A stretch of 64,000 nucleotides of DNA from an uncultured Eubacteriales bacterium (GCA_900545885.1 URAF01000011.1:1-64000), one strand, 5' to 3'. Counted from the first letter of the stretch, positions 8,024 to 17,858 are shown. Program-made: numbers and translations. The notes: a model not told the origin generated them from the sequence alone.

Positions 8024-9433
8024 ATGGAAAAAGACTTAACTCAGGGGAAGCCTACAAAACTAATCGTCGCGTTTGCAATTCCCCTGATTTTAGGAAGTAT
8101 ATTTCAGCAACTTTACAGCATGGTCGACACCATTATAGTCGGTCAGACCATTTCCGTGCAGGCGCTTGCAGGCGTCGGCGCAACTTCCGCTATTTCTTTT
8201 CTCGTTATCGGTTTCATTCAGGGTATGACGGCAGGTTTTGCCATACTCACAAGTCAGAAATTCGGCGCGAAAGACGAAGACGGCGTCAAGAAAACCGTTG
8301 CCGCGTCCATTGTCCTTTCCGCGGTGCTTTCCGTGATTTTAACTGCGTTGAGCGTTCCGACCGCCCGACTGTTGCTCAAAGTCATGAACACCCCCGACAC
8401 AATTATCGCTTACGCCGACGACTACATAACGACCATTTACTGGGGACTTACCGCCACGATATTTTACAATATGTTTTCCTCTCTGCTCCGTTCCGTAGGC
8501 GACTCGAAAAGCCCTCTTTGGTTCCTGATACTTGCATCGGTCATAAATGTGGGACTGGACTTCCTGTTCATAATGGTCTTCGACATGGGCGTTGCGGGCG
8601 CAGGCTGGGCAACAACGATAAGTCAAGGCGTGTCGGCGATTGCCTGTTTAATCCACATAATACGCAAATACAAAATACTCCGAATCAACCGTTCGCACAT
8701 GAAATTCGGCACTCATATGGCAGGCAAAATGATTATACTCGGTCTGCCTATGGCGTTGCAGTATTCCATAATTTCCATCGGCATAATGGTTCAGCAAAGT
8801 GCGCTCAACAACCTTGGCGACATAGCGATTGCGGCATACACCGCCGCAAACAAAATCAACAATCTGGCGACGCAGGTGCTCGTCTGCATAGGCACGGCTG
8901 TGGCAACTTACTGCGGACAGAACAGAGGCGCGGGACAGATGGAGCGAATCAAAAAGGGCGTCCGCAACAGTATGATAGTTTCGGCGGTGTGCAGTGTGTT
9001 TGCCGCGTTGTTCGTCATACTTCTTGCAAAGCCGCTTACGCGTCTTTTCATTACCGACCCGACGGTGGAAATGCTTGACCTGTCGCTGGAATACCTTTTC
9101 TGGCAAGGCGTTTTCTACGTCCTGCTCGGCGCAATATACGTATACAGAAACGCCCTTCAAGGTATGGGTTACAGCGCGCTCACAATGTTTGCGGGACTCA
9201 CCGAACTCGGAATGCGCGCAATCGCGGCTTTTGTCTTCGCAAAATTATGGGGTTACATCGGAATTTGCCTTTCCAACCCCGTCGCGTGGATAGGCGCGGA
9301 CGTTTTCCTGTTGCTGACCTACCCGATTATGCTGCGGAAACTTATGAAGAAATACAACTACCCCGTATCCAACCGTGCTTTCAACCGAATGCGCAAAGAC
9401 CTGCTCTACGAGAGAGAAACACTTGCAAGCTGA
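8024..9433 (+). CDS. MATE-family efflux transporter
   Basis: A 469-residue multidrug and toxic-compound extrusion protein with about 12 membrane segments in two repeats. It opens with MEKDLTQGKPTKLIV and then PLILGSIFQQLYSMVDTIIVGQ-type residues typical of the NorM/DinF-like bacterial branch. It likely exports cationic drugs or metabolites using a sodium or proton gradient; the real substrate is unknown. I chose ATG 8024 because AAGG lies five bases upstream and the family normally begins there. It stands alone on the plus strand. Confidence 0.92.
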   Translation: MEKDLTQGKPTKLIVAFAIPLILGSIFQQLYSMVDTIIVGQTISVQALAGVGATSAISFLVIGFIQGMTAGFAILTSQKFGAKDEDGVKKTVAASIVLSAVLSVILTALSVPTARLLLKVMNTPDTIIAYADDYITTIYWGLTATIFYNMFSSLLRSVGDSKSPLWFLILASVINVGLDFLFIMVFDMGVAGAGWATTISQGVSAIACLIHIIRKYKILRINRSHMKFGTHMAGKMIILGLPMALQYSIISIGIMVQQSALNNLGDIAIAAYTAANKINNLATQVLVCIGTAVATYCGQNRGAGQMERIKKGVRNSMIVSAVCSVFAALFVILLAKPLTRLFITDPTVEMLDLSLEYLFWQGVFYVLLGAIYVYRNALQGMGYSALTMFAGLTELGMRAIAAFVFAKLWGYIGICLSNPVAWIGADVFLLLTYPIMLRKLMKKYNYPVSNRAFNRMRKDLLYERETLAS

Positions 9434-9562
9434 CGGCCGCAATATTTGAAACACTCCTAATACAGTCGGATTTTCAAATTAATACTGCAAAATAACTGTT
9501 TTTTGAGATTTTGCCGTTGCAATTCCGCCCGTTCGATTCCCCGCGTTGTAAACAACGAAAAA

Positions 9563-9598
9563 AGCAAAGCCCATATCAATGAACTTTGCTTTTTTTTG
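9563..9598. terminator. Bidirectional terminator between MATE gene and tRNA-Glu
   Basis: AGCAAAG (9563-9569) pairs with CTTTGCT (9584-9590), followed by a T-run on the plus strand and preceded by A-rich sequence that gives T-runs on the minus strand. It can end the MATE transcript. The bases after it (TTTTTTGGTACCC, 9592-9604) repeat the start of the tRNA-Glu terminator/acceptor junction. Confidence 0.7.
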
Positions 9599-9621
9599 GT
9601 ACCCCTTCGAGGTAAAATAAA

Positions 9622-9645
9622 AAGTGCAGGTTTACTGCACTTTTT
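9622..9645 (-). terminator. Terminator of tRNA-Glu
   Basis: AGTGCAG (9622-9628) and CTGCACT (9635-9641) form a short stem directly after the CCA end of tRNA-Glu, followed on the minus strand by TTTTTATTTT. Confidence 0.75.
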
Positions 9646-9720
9646 TGGTACCCTCATGGGGAATCGAACCCCAGATTCCGCCGTGAGAGGGCGACGTCTT
9701 AACCGCTTGACCATGAGGGC
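9646..9720 (-). tRNA. tRNA-Glu (CTC)
   Basis: A 75-base cloverleaf. The acceptor strand GCCCTCA pairs with TGAGGGT, the anticodon stem TCGCC/GGCGG encloses loop CTCTCAC (anticodon CTC, glutamate GAG), the T-arm is GGGGT-TCGATTC-CCCAT, and CCA is encoded. Confidence 0.95.
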
Positions 9721-9809
9721 ATATGCCGTTTGCTTTCGGCTATGTGATAATATCATAAAAGCAGACGTTGGGCAAGCAAATTCGCATGCTTTTGAAAATT
9801 TCCCGTAAA

Positions 9810-10008
9810 AGAGAAAATCCCACGATGCCGTGTGATGCCATTTTATAAACCTGCATGTGCAGGGTGGGTTACTAGCTACCGACTGTTTCTGCCTTCCACT
9901 GATAAATGAGGCCTGACATCCGCAGAACGAACGCGCTATCCCGTATAAAATACTGTGGTTCAAAATCGAACACCATCACGAACATAGCAGGAATTTCTTC
10001 TGTACTTT
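9810..10008 (-). ncRNA. ssrS: Probable 6S RNA
   Basis: About 200 bases without coding potential lie between tRNA-Glu and the surface phosphoesterase gene. Read on the minus strand, there is an outer stem (GTGATG near the 5' end with CATCAC near the 3' end), internal bulges, and conserved-looking blocks GAACCAC, GGGATAGC, GTTCTGCGGA, CAGGCCTCATTTA and ACCCACC followed by a CCTGCACATGCAGG hairpin. From memory these resemble clostridial 6S RNA, which binds sigma-A RNA polymerase in stationary phase. SRP RNA, RNase P RNA and tmRNA signatures are absent. Ends are approximate. Confidence 0.5.
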
Positions 10009-10256
10009 GAGTTTACCACATCGCAATCGGTTTTGCAATAGGGAAATTTTTACATCGCAATTTTGCAGTTTTCGATAATCTAAACGGCTATTTTCGGGTT
10101 TTACGGCTCACTTCACCGCTCTTTTTGCTTTCATTTAATGCGAAGTCGTAACCCGTGTTGCGTTTTTTCGACATCTGTCGGCATGGTTTTAACATACCCC
10201 TAGGGCACGAAATATAATGCAATTTGCCGATTTTGTTCATTTACGAATATTCGGTA

Positions 10257-10285
10257 TTGATATATTCATCATACGAATGTATAAT
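10257..10285 (+). promoter_or_regulatory. Sigma-A promoter of the phosphoesterase/MMPL genes
   Basis: TTGATA (10257-10262) and TATAAT (10280-10285) are separated by exactly 17 bases, 45 bases before the start codon and just ahead of a TAAGGAGG ribosome binding site. Confidence 0.85.
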
Positions 10286-10329
10286 TAAGTATGTTTGATA
10301 CGGCTATACCGTTCGGTAAGGAGGAAATT

Positions 10330-13300
10330 ATGACTACAAAAAGGAGATTTCTGTCTGCTCTTCCCGCTCTAGTGCTCGCCCTGGCGTTCATTTGCACGTT
10401 CGGGTTTACGCTCGCAAACGTTGCAAGCGCGGAAGACCTCGCAACCGCTGACAAAATCGGGTCAATCTCGATTGCTCACATCAGCGACATTCACTACTTC
10501 CCCATAGAATACTCTTACACGAAAATCGCCGAGGACAACTACACCGACAGCGATTTTTATTATTCTATGACGGGTGACACGAAGCTCGTACTCGAAAGCG
10601 GCGCGATACTCAACGCCAACGTCACGAGGTTCGTGGAAGAAGCAAAAGCAGGCAATGCGCCGCACTATCTGTTCGCGACAGGCGACCTTTGCAAAAACGG
10701 CGAACGCGTCGCGCTCATCGACGTTGCAAACGCACTCCGCCATTTGCAGAACGAAGTCAGAAAAGTTGCGGGTTACGAAAACTTCCAGGTCTTCGTCATA
10801 ACCGGCAACCACGATTTGTACAACGGTTCGGGTGCTCTTTACGACCAGACCGACGGTTCGGGTTATCTTGCCGAAACCGTAACCGCCGCGCAATTCGCGC
10901 TCATATTCGCGGGACTCGGTTTCCCCAACGCGTCACTCGACGGCTCAATCGGCACCAATCTTTCGGAAATTTACCCCGAAAGCTACTGGTCGTCCGACTA
11001 TACCAACGGTTACGTTCAGTCGTCCAATGCTTCAAACCTCACCTTCGAATACTACTCCGCAATGCTCAACGAAGGTTCGGAGGAATATCTTTCCGACTGG
11101 TACTACCGCCTCGGCAGTTCCAGAAACGGGCTCAGCTATCGCGTGGAAATTGCGAACGAAGACTACGTCTTCTTCCTGCTTGACGGCACCGACCGCGAAG
11201 TCGCGGAAAGCCCCGTTCCCGCACGTATAAACAAAGCCGAATACGACATCATTGCGGCAGACGGCAAACTCGACGAACATCAGTTCTTCGTCGCGACCGC
11301 CGACGGAAAAATTAATCTTACTCCCTGCGACGACGCAGCTGTGCAGGACGCGTTTTCCAAAGGTGAACCCGTCTATATCAACACGGGTTGGAACCACCTT
11401 ACGGGCGGCAGAATTACCGAGGGCGTGTTCAACTGGATTGACCTATATACTCTCGCCGCGGAAAACGTCGGCAAGACTTACGTTGCGGCGTACCACTTCA
11501 ACGCACTTCCTCACTTTGAACAGGAAGACGACATATTAAAAGACTTTGTCTTTTACAACTGGGAAAATACTTACCGCCGTCTGCTTGAAGCGGGTATCCG
11601 TTACGGACTCGGCGGACATATGCACGCAAGCGATATAGCATATCAGACGGACGCCGCGGGACGTACTTTCTACGAACTCGAAACGGGTTCGTCCGTAAGC
11701 TACGACTCGCCCATCCGTTATATCACCATTGACCGTTACGCGCTCGACGGCGGAGCAATCGGCGAAAAATTCACGTCGTCCGTGCACGCTCTCCAAAGTC
11801 TTGCGGGCTTTGCGTCCTCGGGCATAACAAATCCCGCGCCGTGGAACGACGCAGCGTTCAAACCCGCTTACGAAGAATACACTTCCAAAGAAAACCCCAC
11901 CGAAGAAGACTGGGACAAGGTTGTTGCAACCAACCCCGAATATCTCGCGTATATGCTCCACTACGACGCGATGAATTCGATGAGCTACAACGAATATATC
12001 ACGGAAGAAATATACGGTCAGCTTGCCGACCGCATTGTCGACCATTTCATCAACATAAAGACAATCACCGACCTTAATCTCACCGAACTCGTCAGCGGCG
12101 CGGTTGCGGGTTTCCAACCGCTTGCGAAATATGCCCCGCTCGTCGGCAAGATAGTCGATTATCTCGTGGACAGCATTCTCTACGACCTCTATCCCGACGG
12201 CGAATACCCCTACAACGGCAATGTTTATCCCAACGCAATCGAATACGTAAAAGCCGTTGCGGGAACTTTGCTCAACCTCGAATTCGGGCAAGACGGTCAC
12301 AAACTCACTCTTTCCGAAATGGCGTCCTTCATAATGATGGCGCACACTTCGGGCACCGAACCCACCACGGACGACATATACGGCGGCGAACTCGACAAAA
12401 TCACGGGAACAGCGTCTTCCGTTATGACAACCGACCCCGTTTACCGCGCTATGTTTGTCGCGGCACTCAAAGATTTCTCCGACAAGTGCGACAGCGGCGA
12501 ACTTGCCGAAACGTTGGTCACAACCCTGCTCGATCCCATTTACAGCAACGAAGACTCTTTGCTTCGCACTTTGCTTAATTACAGGTTCGACCTTACTAAA
12601 ATCGAGGGTGGATTGACTGACGAAGAAGAGGAAACTCTCACGGAACTTTTCGACACTCTCGAAAGCCTTTTGAACATTCTGCTCGGTTCGGACCTCAACA
12701 TCACGCTCAAAGCCGACAACATCACAATCGGCAACCTTATGCCCGTACTCTGGCCCGTCCTGCAAGGGTTCCTCAATTCTTCGCTCGGACTTTACATCAA
12801 CGGAGCCGACATTTTCGAAGGTGTCGACGGACTGCTCGACGACTATCTCACGGAAAGTTTCTACGTCGGACTCAGCGGAATTGCCAAAAACATCGTTGTT
12901 GCATTCGCAACCGACGACGAAAAAGACACGGACGACATTTTCAATCCGCAAAATCCTTACGTGCTTACACCTCACGAAGGCTATGCGGAAAAATACGCCG
13001 CTCTCGGCTGCGGGCAACTTACGTATGTAAGCAGTCTGCCCGTATCCGCGGAGTTCAATCCCGCAACGCAGGAAAACGGACGTCTTCCTTCCGCGTTGAC
13101 TGCCAATTTCAGCACGGAAGAAAACAAAGGCGGCAACGAATTCAAGCTGTCGTTCTATACGGCGGAAGAAATAGGCGCGGAAGTTGTTCTCTATGACAAC
13201 GGCGGCAACGTCATCGAAACCGTCAGAATTACGACCGCAGACCTCGAAGACTCTACAAACAAAGAATACCGCACTACTTCCAAAAATGGCGAACATATCC

Positions 13301-14763
13301 TGCTTAACGGCGAAACCCGCGCGCAGTATATTCCGCTTATCGACCTTGGACTGCTCTGCATTCAGCACACCGAAGTCACCAAAGAAGTCACGGTTACTAT
13401 CGACGGCAAAGAAGAAGTTGTCGAACAGAACCTCACATATCTCGACCGCGACAACGCAGACGGCAACAGCGTCGTTTACAAAAACCGCTTTACCGTCACG
13501 TTCTACGGACTCGAACCCGGCAAGGATTACGGTTACGAAGTACGCGGCGTATACGGTGACGGCGACAGCGCGGTTACGTTCGGACTTGCGGAAAGCATAG
13601 GCGAAGAACACTTTGCGTTCTCCACCGCTCCTGACAAAACCGTGACCGACTTCGATTTCGTTGCCATTGCCGATATGCAGGGAATGATTGAGTCCATGTA
13701 CGAAACGGCGGCGGACACTCTCTCCGCAATCAAAGCGAACACCGACAGCATAGACTTCGTTCTCAATGCGGGCGATATGGCGGACAACGGCAAGAACTTC
13801 TATCAATGGCAATGGGCACTCAACCACAACCTCGATTTCTTCGCGAACACATCCACGTTCACCGCGGCGGGCAACCACGAGGACGGAACGTACGCCCTTG
13901 ATAAGTTCTACGAGTACAACGTTCCCGAAGGCACCGTTCAGAGCGGCGAAACGGGATTGTTCTACTCCTTCGATTACGCAACCGCACACATTATCGTTCT
14001 GGACACCAACGACACCACCGCGGAAAAAGGTCTGAACGAAGCGCAATACAACTGGCTGCGTAACGACCTTATCAAGAACGTCGGAAAGAGCGAATGGACG
14101 TTTGTGCTTATGCACAAGAGCCTGTATTCGGGCGGTTCGCACTCTTACGACGCCGAAGTCGTCACCATGCGCAAGCAACTCGAATATCTCTTCTACACCT
14201 ACGGAGTCGACATCGTATTCGGCGGACACGACCACACTTACAGCGTGACTAAGTTCCTCGACGGCGACGGAAACATATCTTCGCGCAAGTTCGAAAACGA
14301 CGAAAAGATATACTCTTCCGACAAAGGCGTGGCGTATGTAACGCTCGGAACAGTGGGTACGAAATTCTACGACTACAACAGCAACCCCGAAACCGAAAGC
14401 AAGTTCAACAAACGTCTCAGCGAAACGGAAACGCTCACCCAACCCACATTCGTCAAAATCTCCGTACGCGGCGACGAGCTGACTTATAAGGGATACACGG
14501 TGAACACGGACGGAACGGTCTCCGAAATCTTCCACGATGTCGACGACCCCGACCCCGCAACGCCTTCGACAGGCGGCGATAACGGCACGCCCGACGACAA
14601 CGGACTGTACGTCAAGATATTCGTGCCCATTGCGGTTATACTTGTCGTTGCAGGCGTTGTGACGGCGGTTGTAATCGTACTCCGCAAGAAAAAGGCGGCG
14701 GCTCAAAGCGCGAAGAGTAAAGGCGGCGCACCCTTGAAACAAAACAAAGATAATAAAAAATAA
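10330..14763 (+). CDS. Giant surface protein with two metallophosphoesterase domains
   Basis: A 1477-residue secreted, membrane-anchored protein. A signal peptide (about 1-34, cleavage after ASA) precedes a first calcineurin-like phosphoesterase domain with SDIHY (about 51), GDLCKNGER (about 118), GNHDLYNG (about 159) and GGHMHA (about 430). A long helical and fibronectin-like middle follows (FYGLEPGKDYGYEV, about 1058). A second phosphoesterase domain, purple-acid-phosphatase-like, has IADMQG (about 1113), GDMADNG (about 1147), GNHEDG (about 1181) and GGHDHTYS (about 1299). One transmembrane helix (about 1430-1453) and a Lys-rich tail end it. Both metal sites look complete. Start ATG 10330 has TAAGGAGG upstream. 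Substrates are unknown. Confidence 0.85.
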   Translation: MTTKRRFLSALPALVLALAFICTFGFTLANVASAEDLATADKIGSISIAHISDIHYFPIEYSYTKIAEDNYTDSDFYYSMTGDTKLVLESGAILNANVTRFVEEAKAGNAPHYLFATGDLCKNGERVALIDVANALRHLQNEVRKVAGYENFQVFVITGNHDLYNGSGALYDQTDGSGYLAETVTAAQFALIFAGLGFPNASLDGSIGTNLSEIYPESYWSSDYTNGYVQSSNASNLTFEYYSAMLNEGSEEYLSDWYYRLGSSRNGLSYRVEIANEDYVFFLLDGTDREVAESPVPARINKAEYDIIAADGKLDEHQFFVATADGKINLTPCDDAAVQDAFSKGEPVYINTGWNHLTGGRITEGVFNWIDLYTLAAENVGKTYVAAYHFNALPHFEQEDDILKDFVFYNWENTYRRLLEAGIRYGLGGHMHASDIAYQTDAAGRTFYELETGSSVSYDSPIRYITIDRYALDGGAIGEKFTSSVHALQSLAGFASSGITNPAPWNDAAFKPAYEEYTSKENPTEEDWDKVVATNPEYLAYMLHYDAMNSMSYNEYITEEIYGQLADRIVDHFINIKTITDLNLTELVSGAVAGFQPLAKYAPLVGKIVDYLVDSILYDLYPDGEYPYNGNVYPNAIEYVKAVAGTLLNLEFGQDGHKLTLSEMASFIMMAHTSGTEPTTDDIYGGELDKITGTASSVMTTDPVYRAMFVAALKDFSDKCDSGELAETLVTTLLDPIYSNEDSLLRTLLNYRFDLTKIEGGLTDEEEETLTELFDTLESLLNILLGSDLNITLKADNITIGNLMPVLWPVLQGFLNSSLGLYINGADIFEGVDGLLDDYLTESFYVGLSGIAKNIVVAFATDDEKDTDDIFNPQNPYVLTPHEGYAEKYAALGCGQLTYVSSLPVSAEFNPATQENGRLPSALTANFSTEENKGGNEFKLSFYTAEEIGAEVVLYDNGGNVIETVRITTADLEDSTNKEYRTTSKNGEHILLNGETRAQYIPLIDLGLLCIQHTEVTKEVTVTIDGKEEVVEQNLTYLDRDNADGNSVVYKNRFTVTFYGLEPGKDYGYEVRGVYGDGDSAVTFGLAESIGEEHFAFSTAPDKTVTDFDFVAIADMQGMIESMYETAADTLSAIKANTDSIDFVLNAGDMADNGKNFYQWQWALNHNLDFFANTSTFTAAGNHEDGTYALDKFYEYNVPEGTVQSGETGLFYSFDYATAHIIVLDTNDTTAEKGLNEAQYNWLRNDLIKNVGKSEWTFVLMHKSLYSGGSHSYDAEVVTMRKQLEYLFYTYGVDIVFGGHDHTYSVTKFLDGDGNISSRKFENDEKIYSSDKGVAYVTLGTVGTKFYDYNSNPETESKFNKRLSETETLTQPTFVKISVRGDELTYKGYTVNTDGTVSEIFHDVDDPDPATPSTGGDNGTPDDNGLYVKIFVPIAVILVVAGVVTAVVIVLRKKKAAAQSAKSKGGAPLKQNKDNKK

Positions 14764-14844
14764 ATTAAATTTATGCCGCAGAAAAGTCGATTTTATTGAC
14801 TTTTTAAGGAAAGTTTATCAAAATATAAATGTTAAGTTTGTCTA

Positions 14845-14865
14845 CGGGAGCGTTTTACGCTCCCG
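14845..14865 (+). terminator. Hairpin between the phosphoesterase and MMPL genes
   Basis: CGGGAGCG pairs with CGCTCCCG around a TTTTA loop. No T-run follows, so it may only attenuate read-through or protect the upstream mRNA end. The MMPL gene starts 28 bases later. Confidence 0.45.
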
Positions 14866-14892
14866 CATACTAATGTTGTGGAAAGGTGAATT

Positions 14893-17556
14893 GTGGGAAA
14901 AGGTATTGTTAAAGCACGTTACATAATTCTGGCGGTTTTCGTTGCTCTCATAGTCGTTTCGGTAATTTTCCTGCCGAAAATGATAAGCAAAGTCAATTAT
15001 GACTTGACCTCTTATCTGCCCGAAGGGTACGAAACGAGAGACGGCTACGAATTCCTTTCAGAAACCTTCAACATTCACGGCGACGTCGAAATAGGCGTCG
15101 AAACTTCGCGTGAAAAAATGTCCAAGGCTGCCGAAAGAATTTTCGCGCTCGACGGCGTCACCAACACCGTATGGGCGGAATATCTCGAAATGCTCGTTCA
15201 GTTCGGTGTGTACTCTCCCGACTCCGAGGAATTCGGCGCACTTTACGACGTGCTTACCGACGCCCCCGTGCCGACGATTGACAGCGAAGGCAACTTCGTT
15301 TACGACCAGGGCACCTACAACTGGGCGTTGCTTATAACCCTCAAATATCCCCCGTCCTCACAGGAAGCAATCAAAATTTACGGACAAATCGTCGATATAC
15401 TGAACGAAGAAGTAGGTGAAAACAACTTTGCCGCAAGCGGTATGACCGAACAGGCGAACGCGCTTTACGAAACCGTTTTCGACGAAATCTGGCTTTACTG
15501 TCTCATCGCGGGTATAGTCGTTCTGATTATCCTGCTCGTCACCACCAATTCCCTCATCGAACCCATAGTTCTTCTGCTCACAATGGTGATTTCCATAATC
15601 ATCAACATGGGCACGAACGTTATATTCCCGTCTACTTCGATAATCACGTTTGCCTGCGGCGCAATTCTGCAACTGGGGCTCAGCATGGACTATGCGATAT
15701 TCCTTTTGCACCAGTACCGTGCCGAACTTCGCAGCAATCTCGACCCCAAACAGGCGCTTGCCGCGGCAATTCCCAAGTCTGCAAAAGCCGTTGCGTCCAG
15801 CGCGCTCACAACGGTATGCGGCTTTCTCGCTCTGCTCTGCATGCAGTTTGAAATAGGCACCGACCTCGGTCTGACTCTTGCAAAAGGTATCCTGTGCTCT
15901 TTGCTCACCGTCATTTTCCTGCAACCCTGCCTCATGCTGCTCATGAACAAAGCGCACATGAAAACCCAGCACAAGTGCCTCGACTTCCACTTCCGCGCAC
16001 CCGTCAAACGTTGTATCCGCGACAGAAAATGGGCGGTCGGAGTTGTCGCACTGCTTTTCATTCCTGCGCTTGTTGCGTCGAATTTCCTGCACTATAACTA
16101 TGTCAAGTTTATGCCAGACAAGGACGATACCAGCGTCAAATATTCCATGGCAAAAGAACTCGGCAATCAGGTTATGGTCGTCGTTCCCAACGAGCTCATT
16201 GACGCAAACGGCAACCCAATTCTCGACGAAAACGGATATCACCAATACCTGATTGAGGAAAACTACGACTTCGTCGAGAAATTGCAACAACTCGGCGCAG
16301 AAAAAGTCACCGTCGAATATAAAGGCGAAAATATCACAGTCGACAAGATTTCCTTTATGCTGGGAATGTATGTGATGTTCCCCGAAGACGGAACGCTCAA
16401 AATCACCGTAAGCGACACGAAAACGCTTACTCTAACTCTCCCGCAGATGTTGAAACTCGTTGACGTGTTCAACATGTTCCAAGGCGGGGAATCGCCCAAC
16501 TACGCTGAAATCGTCCAAAAAATCAACGAAATTATCGCCCCGCAAGAACTTAACATAATTGAACTTATGAAGCTTGCAGGTTCCGGTATGACCGAACAGA
16601 TGTCCATGCTGCAAAGCTATATGAGCGGCGGATATACCATGTACACGGTCGGTATCACCTACCCCGAAATCGACAACGAAAGCCAGACGAGTTTTGACAT
16701 TCTGGACGAAATCAAAGCCATTGCAAACGACACCTTCGGCGATACGGGTATGCGTTGTTACTTCACGGGTTACACACAAGGCGCATACGACTTCGCGGCA
16801 GTCACACCCAACGACTATACGCTGGCCACAATCATATCCATTGTCGCAATACTCGCAATCCTCATCGTAACGCTCGGCGGCATAAAATTCCCCGTGCTGC
16901 TCGTTGCGCTCATCGAATTCGGAATATGGGTCAACCTCGCAATGCAGTTTATCTTTGCTGGCGGCGGCGTAAACTTTATGTCCTACCTCGTAATAAGCGC
17001 GGTACAGCTCGGCGCGACGGTGGACTACGCAATTCTCATCACGACCAAATACTGCAACCTGCGCAAGCGTTTCGAACCCCGTCAGGCTTCGTATATGGCC
17101 ACCACAAGCTCCGTAATGTCGGTTATGACTTCCGCACTTATAATGGCGGGAGCGTGCTTCAGCGTCTATTTCGTAACGTCAAACCTCATCATCAAGGAAA
17201 TGACCTTCCTTATGGCACGCGGTTCGATAATAAGCGCAATACTGGTCATTTTCGTACTGCCCGCTCTGCTGGTAGTCGCCGACAAAATCCGCGGAAACGA
17301 ACTGCACATCATGCGTACGCCTTTCCTGCGTCCCTACAACCGCAAACGCGTTCAGAAGTATGTGCCTGTACTGGTTGACGCAAACGGCGAAACGATAGCC
17401 GAAACCAACCCCGTCAAAATGACCAAAGACGAACGCCGTGCCGCACGCGCACGTGCAAAAGAAGAAAAAGCGGCGGCAAACTCTGCGAAAAAGGCTGCCC
17501 GCCTTGCAAGAAAAGAAGCGAAAAACGCAAGGAAAGGCAATAGAACGGACACCTAA
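14893..17556 (+). CDS. MMPL/RND-superfamily membrane transporter
   Basis: An 887-residue protein with the RND layout: one N-terminal membrane segment (about 9-29), an extracytoplasmic domain, six segments (about 198-380), a second external domain (about 390-640) and six more (about 640-810), ending in an Ala/Lys-rich basic tail. The first half contains LGLSMDYAIFLLHQYR and the second LGATVDYAILITTKY, the paired motif of MMPL-type exporters, with the proton-relay Asp in each. Such proteins export lipids, glycolipids or hydrophobic compounds. It begins with GTG 14893 behind AAAGGTG. It follows the giant phosphoesterase, so a shared envelope role is possible. Confidence 0.88.
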   Translation: MGKGIVKARYIILAVFVALIVVSVIFLPKMISKVNYDLTSYLPEGYETRDGYEFLSETFNIHGDVEIGVETSREKMSKAAERIFALDGVTNTVWAEYLEMLVQFGVYSPDSEEFGALYDVLTDAPVPTIDSEGNFVYDQGTYNWALLITLKYPPSSQEAIKIYGQIVDILNEEVGENNFAASGMTEQANALYETVFDEIWLYCLIAGIVVLIILLVTTNSLIEPIVLLLTMVISIIINMGTNVIFPSTSIITFACGAILQLGLSMDYAIFLLHQYRAELRSNLDPKQALAAAIPKSAKAVASSALTTVCGFLALLCMQFEIGTDLGLTLAKGILCSLLTVIFLQPCLMLLMNKAHMKTQHKCLDFHFRAPVKRCIRDRKWAVGVVALLFIPALVASNFLHYNYVKFMPDKDDTSVKYSMAKELGNQVMVVVPNELIDANGNPILDENGYHQYLIEENYDFVEKLQQLGAEKVTVEYKGENITVDKISFMLGMYVMFPEDGTLKITVSDTKTLTLTLPQMLKLVDVFNMFQGGESPNYAEIVQKINEIIAPQELNIIELMKLAGSGMTEQMSMLQSYMSGGYTMYTVGITYPEIDNESQTSFDILDEIKAIANDTFGDTGMRCYFTGYTQGAYDFAAVTPNDYTLATIISIVAILAILIVTLGGIKFPVLLVALIEFGIWVNLAMQFIFAGGGVNFMSYLVISAVQLGATVDYAILITTKYCNLRKRFEPRQASYMATTSSVMSVMTSALIMAGACFSVYFVTSNLIIKEMTFLMARGSIISAILVIFVLPALLVVADKIRGNELHIMRTPFLRPYNRKRVQKYVPVLVDANGETIAETNPVKMTKDERRAARARAKEEKAAANSAKKAARLARKEAKNARKGNRTDT

Positions 17557-17640
17557 ACAACAAACAACCGTGGTTGCTTTCCGTTGCTCTCGCGCACAAT
17601 TTAACGTGCTTGTATTCTCGCAAATATCTTAAACCACCAC

Positions 17641-17671
17641 AAAAGCCCTTTCAGACGTAAAGGGCTTTTTT
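17641..17671 (+). terminator. Terminator of the MMPL gene
   Basis: AAAAGCCCTT (17641-17650) pairs with AAGGGCTTTT (17660-17669), ending in a T-run on the plus strand. Confidence 0.85.
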
Positions 17672-17711
17672 ATTTGCGGAAAAACAAAAAACGCCAAACC
17701 CAAAAAACGGC

Positions 17712-17743
17712 AATGCATAGAAATCAGTAATGCATAGAAATCA
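17712..17743. repeat. Two-copy 15-bp tandem repeat
   Basis: AATGCATAGAAATCA occurs at 17712-17726 and again at 17729-17743, a 17-base period, between two convergent terminators. No function is visible. Confidence 0.7.
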
Positions 17744-17750
17744 AATGACA

Positions 17751-17787
17751 AAAAAAACGCCGAACTGTTTGGTTCGGCGTTTTTTGT
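17751..17787 (-). terminator. Terminator of the hydrogenase operon
   Basis: ACGCCGAAC (17757-17765) pairs with GTTCGGCGT (17772-17780). Runs of A before and T after make it bidirectional. On the minus strand it follows the last gene of the hydrogenase operon by about 70 bases. Confidence 0.85.
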
Positions 17788-17858
17788 TTTGATGTGAAAC
17801 GACTGTTTTGATTGAGCCACTACACCGCGCCTTTTATGCGGGCTGTGACGTCAGCGCG

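Noticed and set aside
9457..9963. 168-codon minus-strand frame over tRNA-Glu and the 6S candidate
   Set aside because: It overlaps an undoubted tRNA and a structured non-coding region.
11536..14742. 1068-codon open frame opposite the phosphoesterase giant
   Set aside because: Same codon-bias shadow; the plus-strand protein has a signal peptide, motifs and ribosome binding site, while the antisense frame has none.
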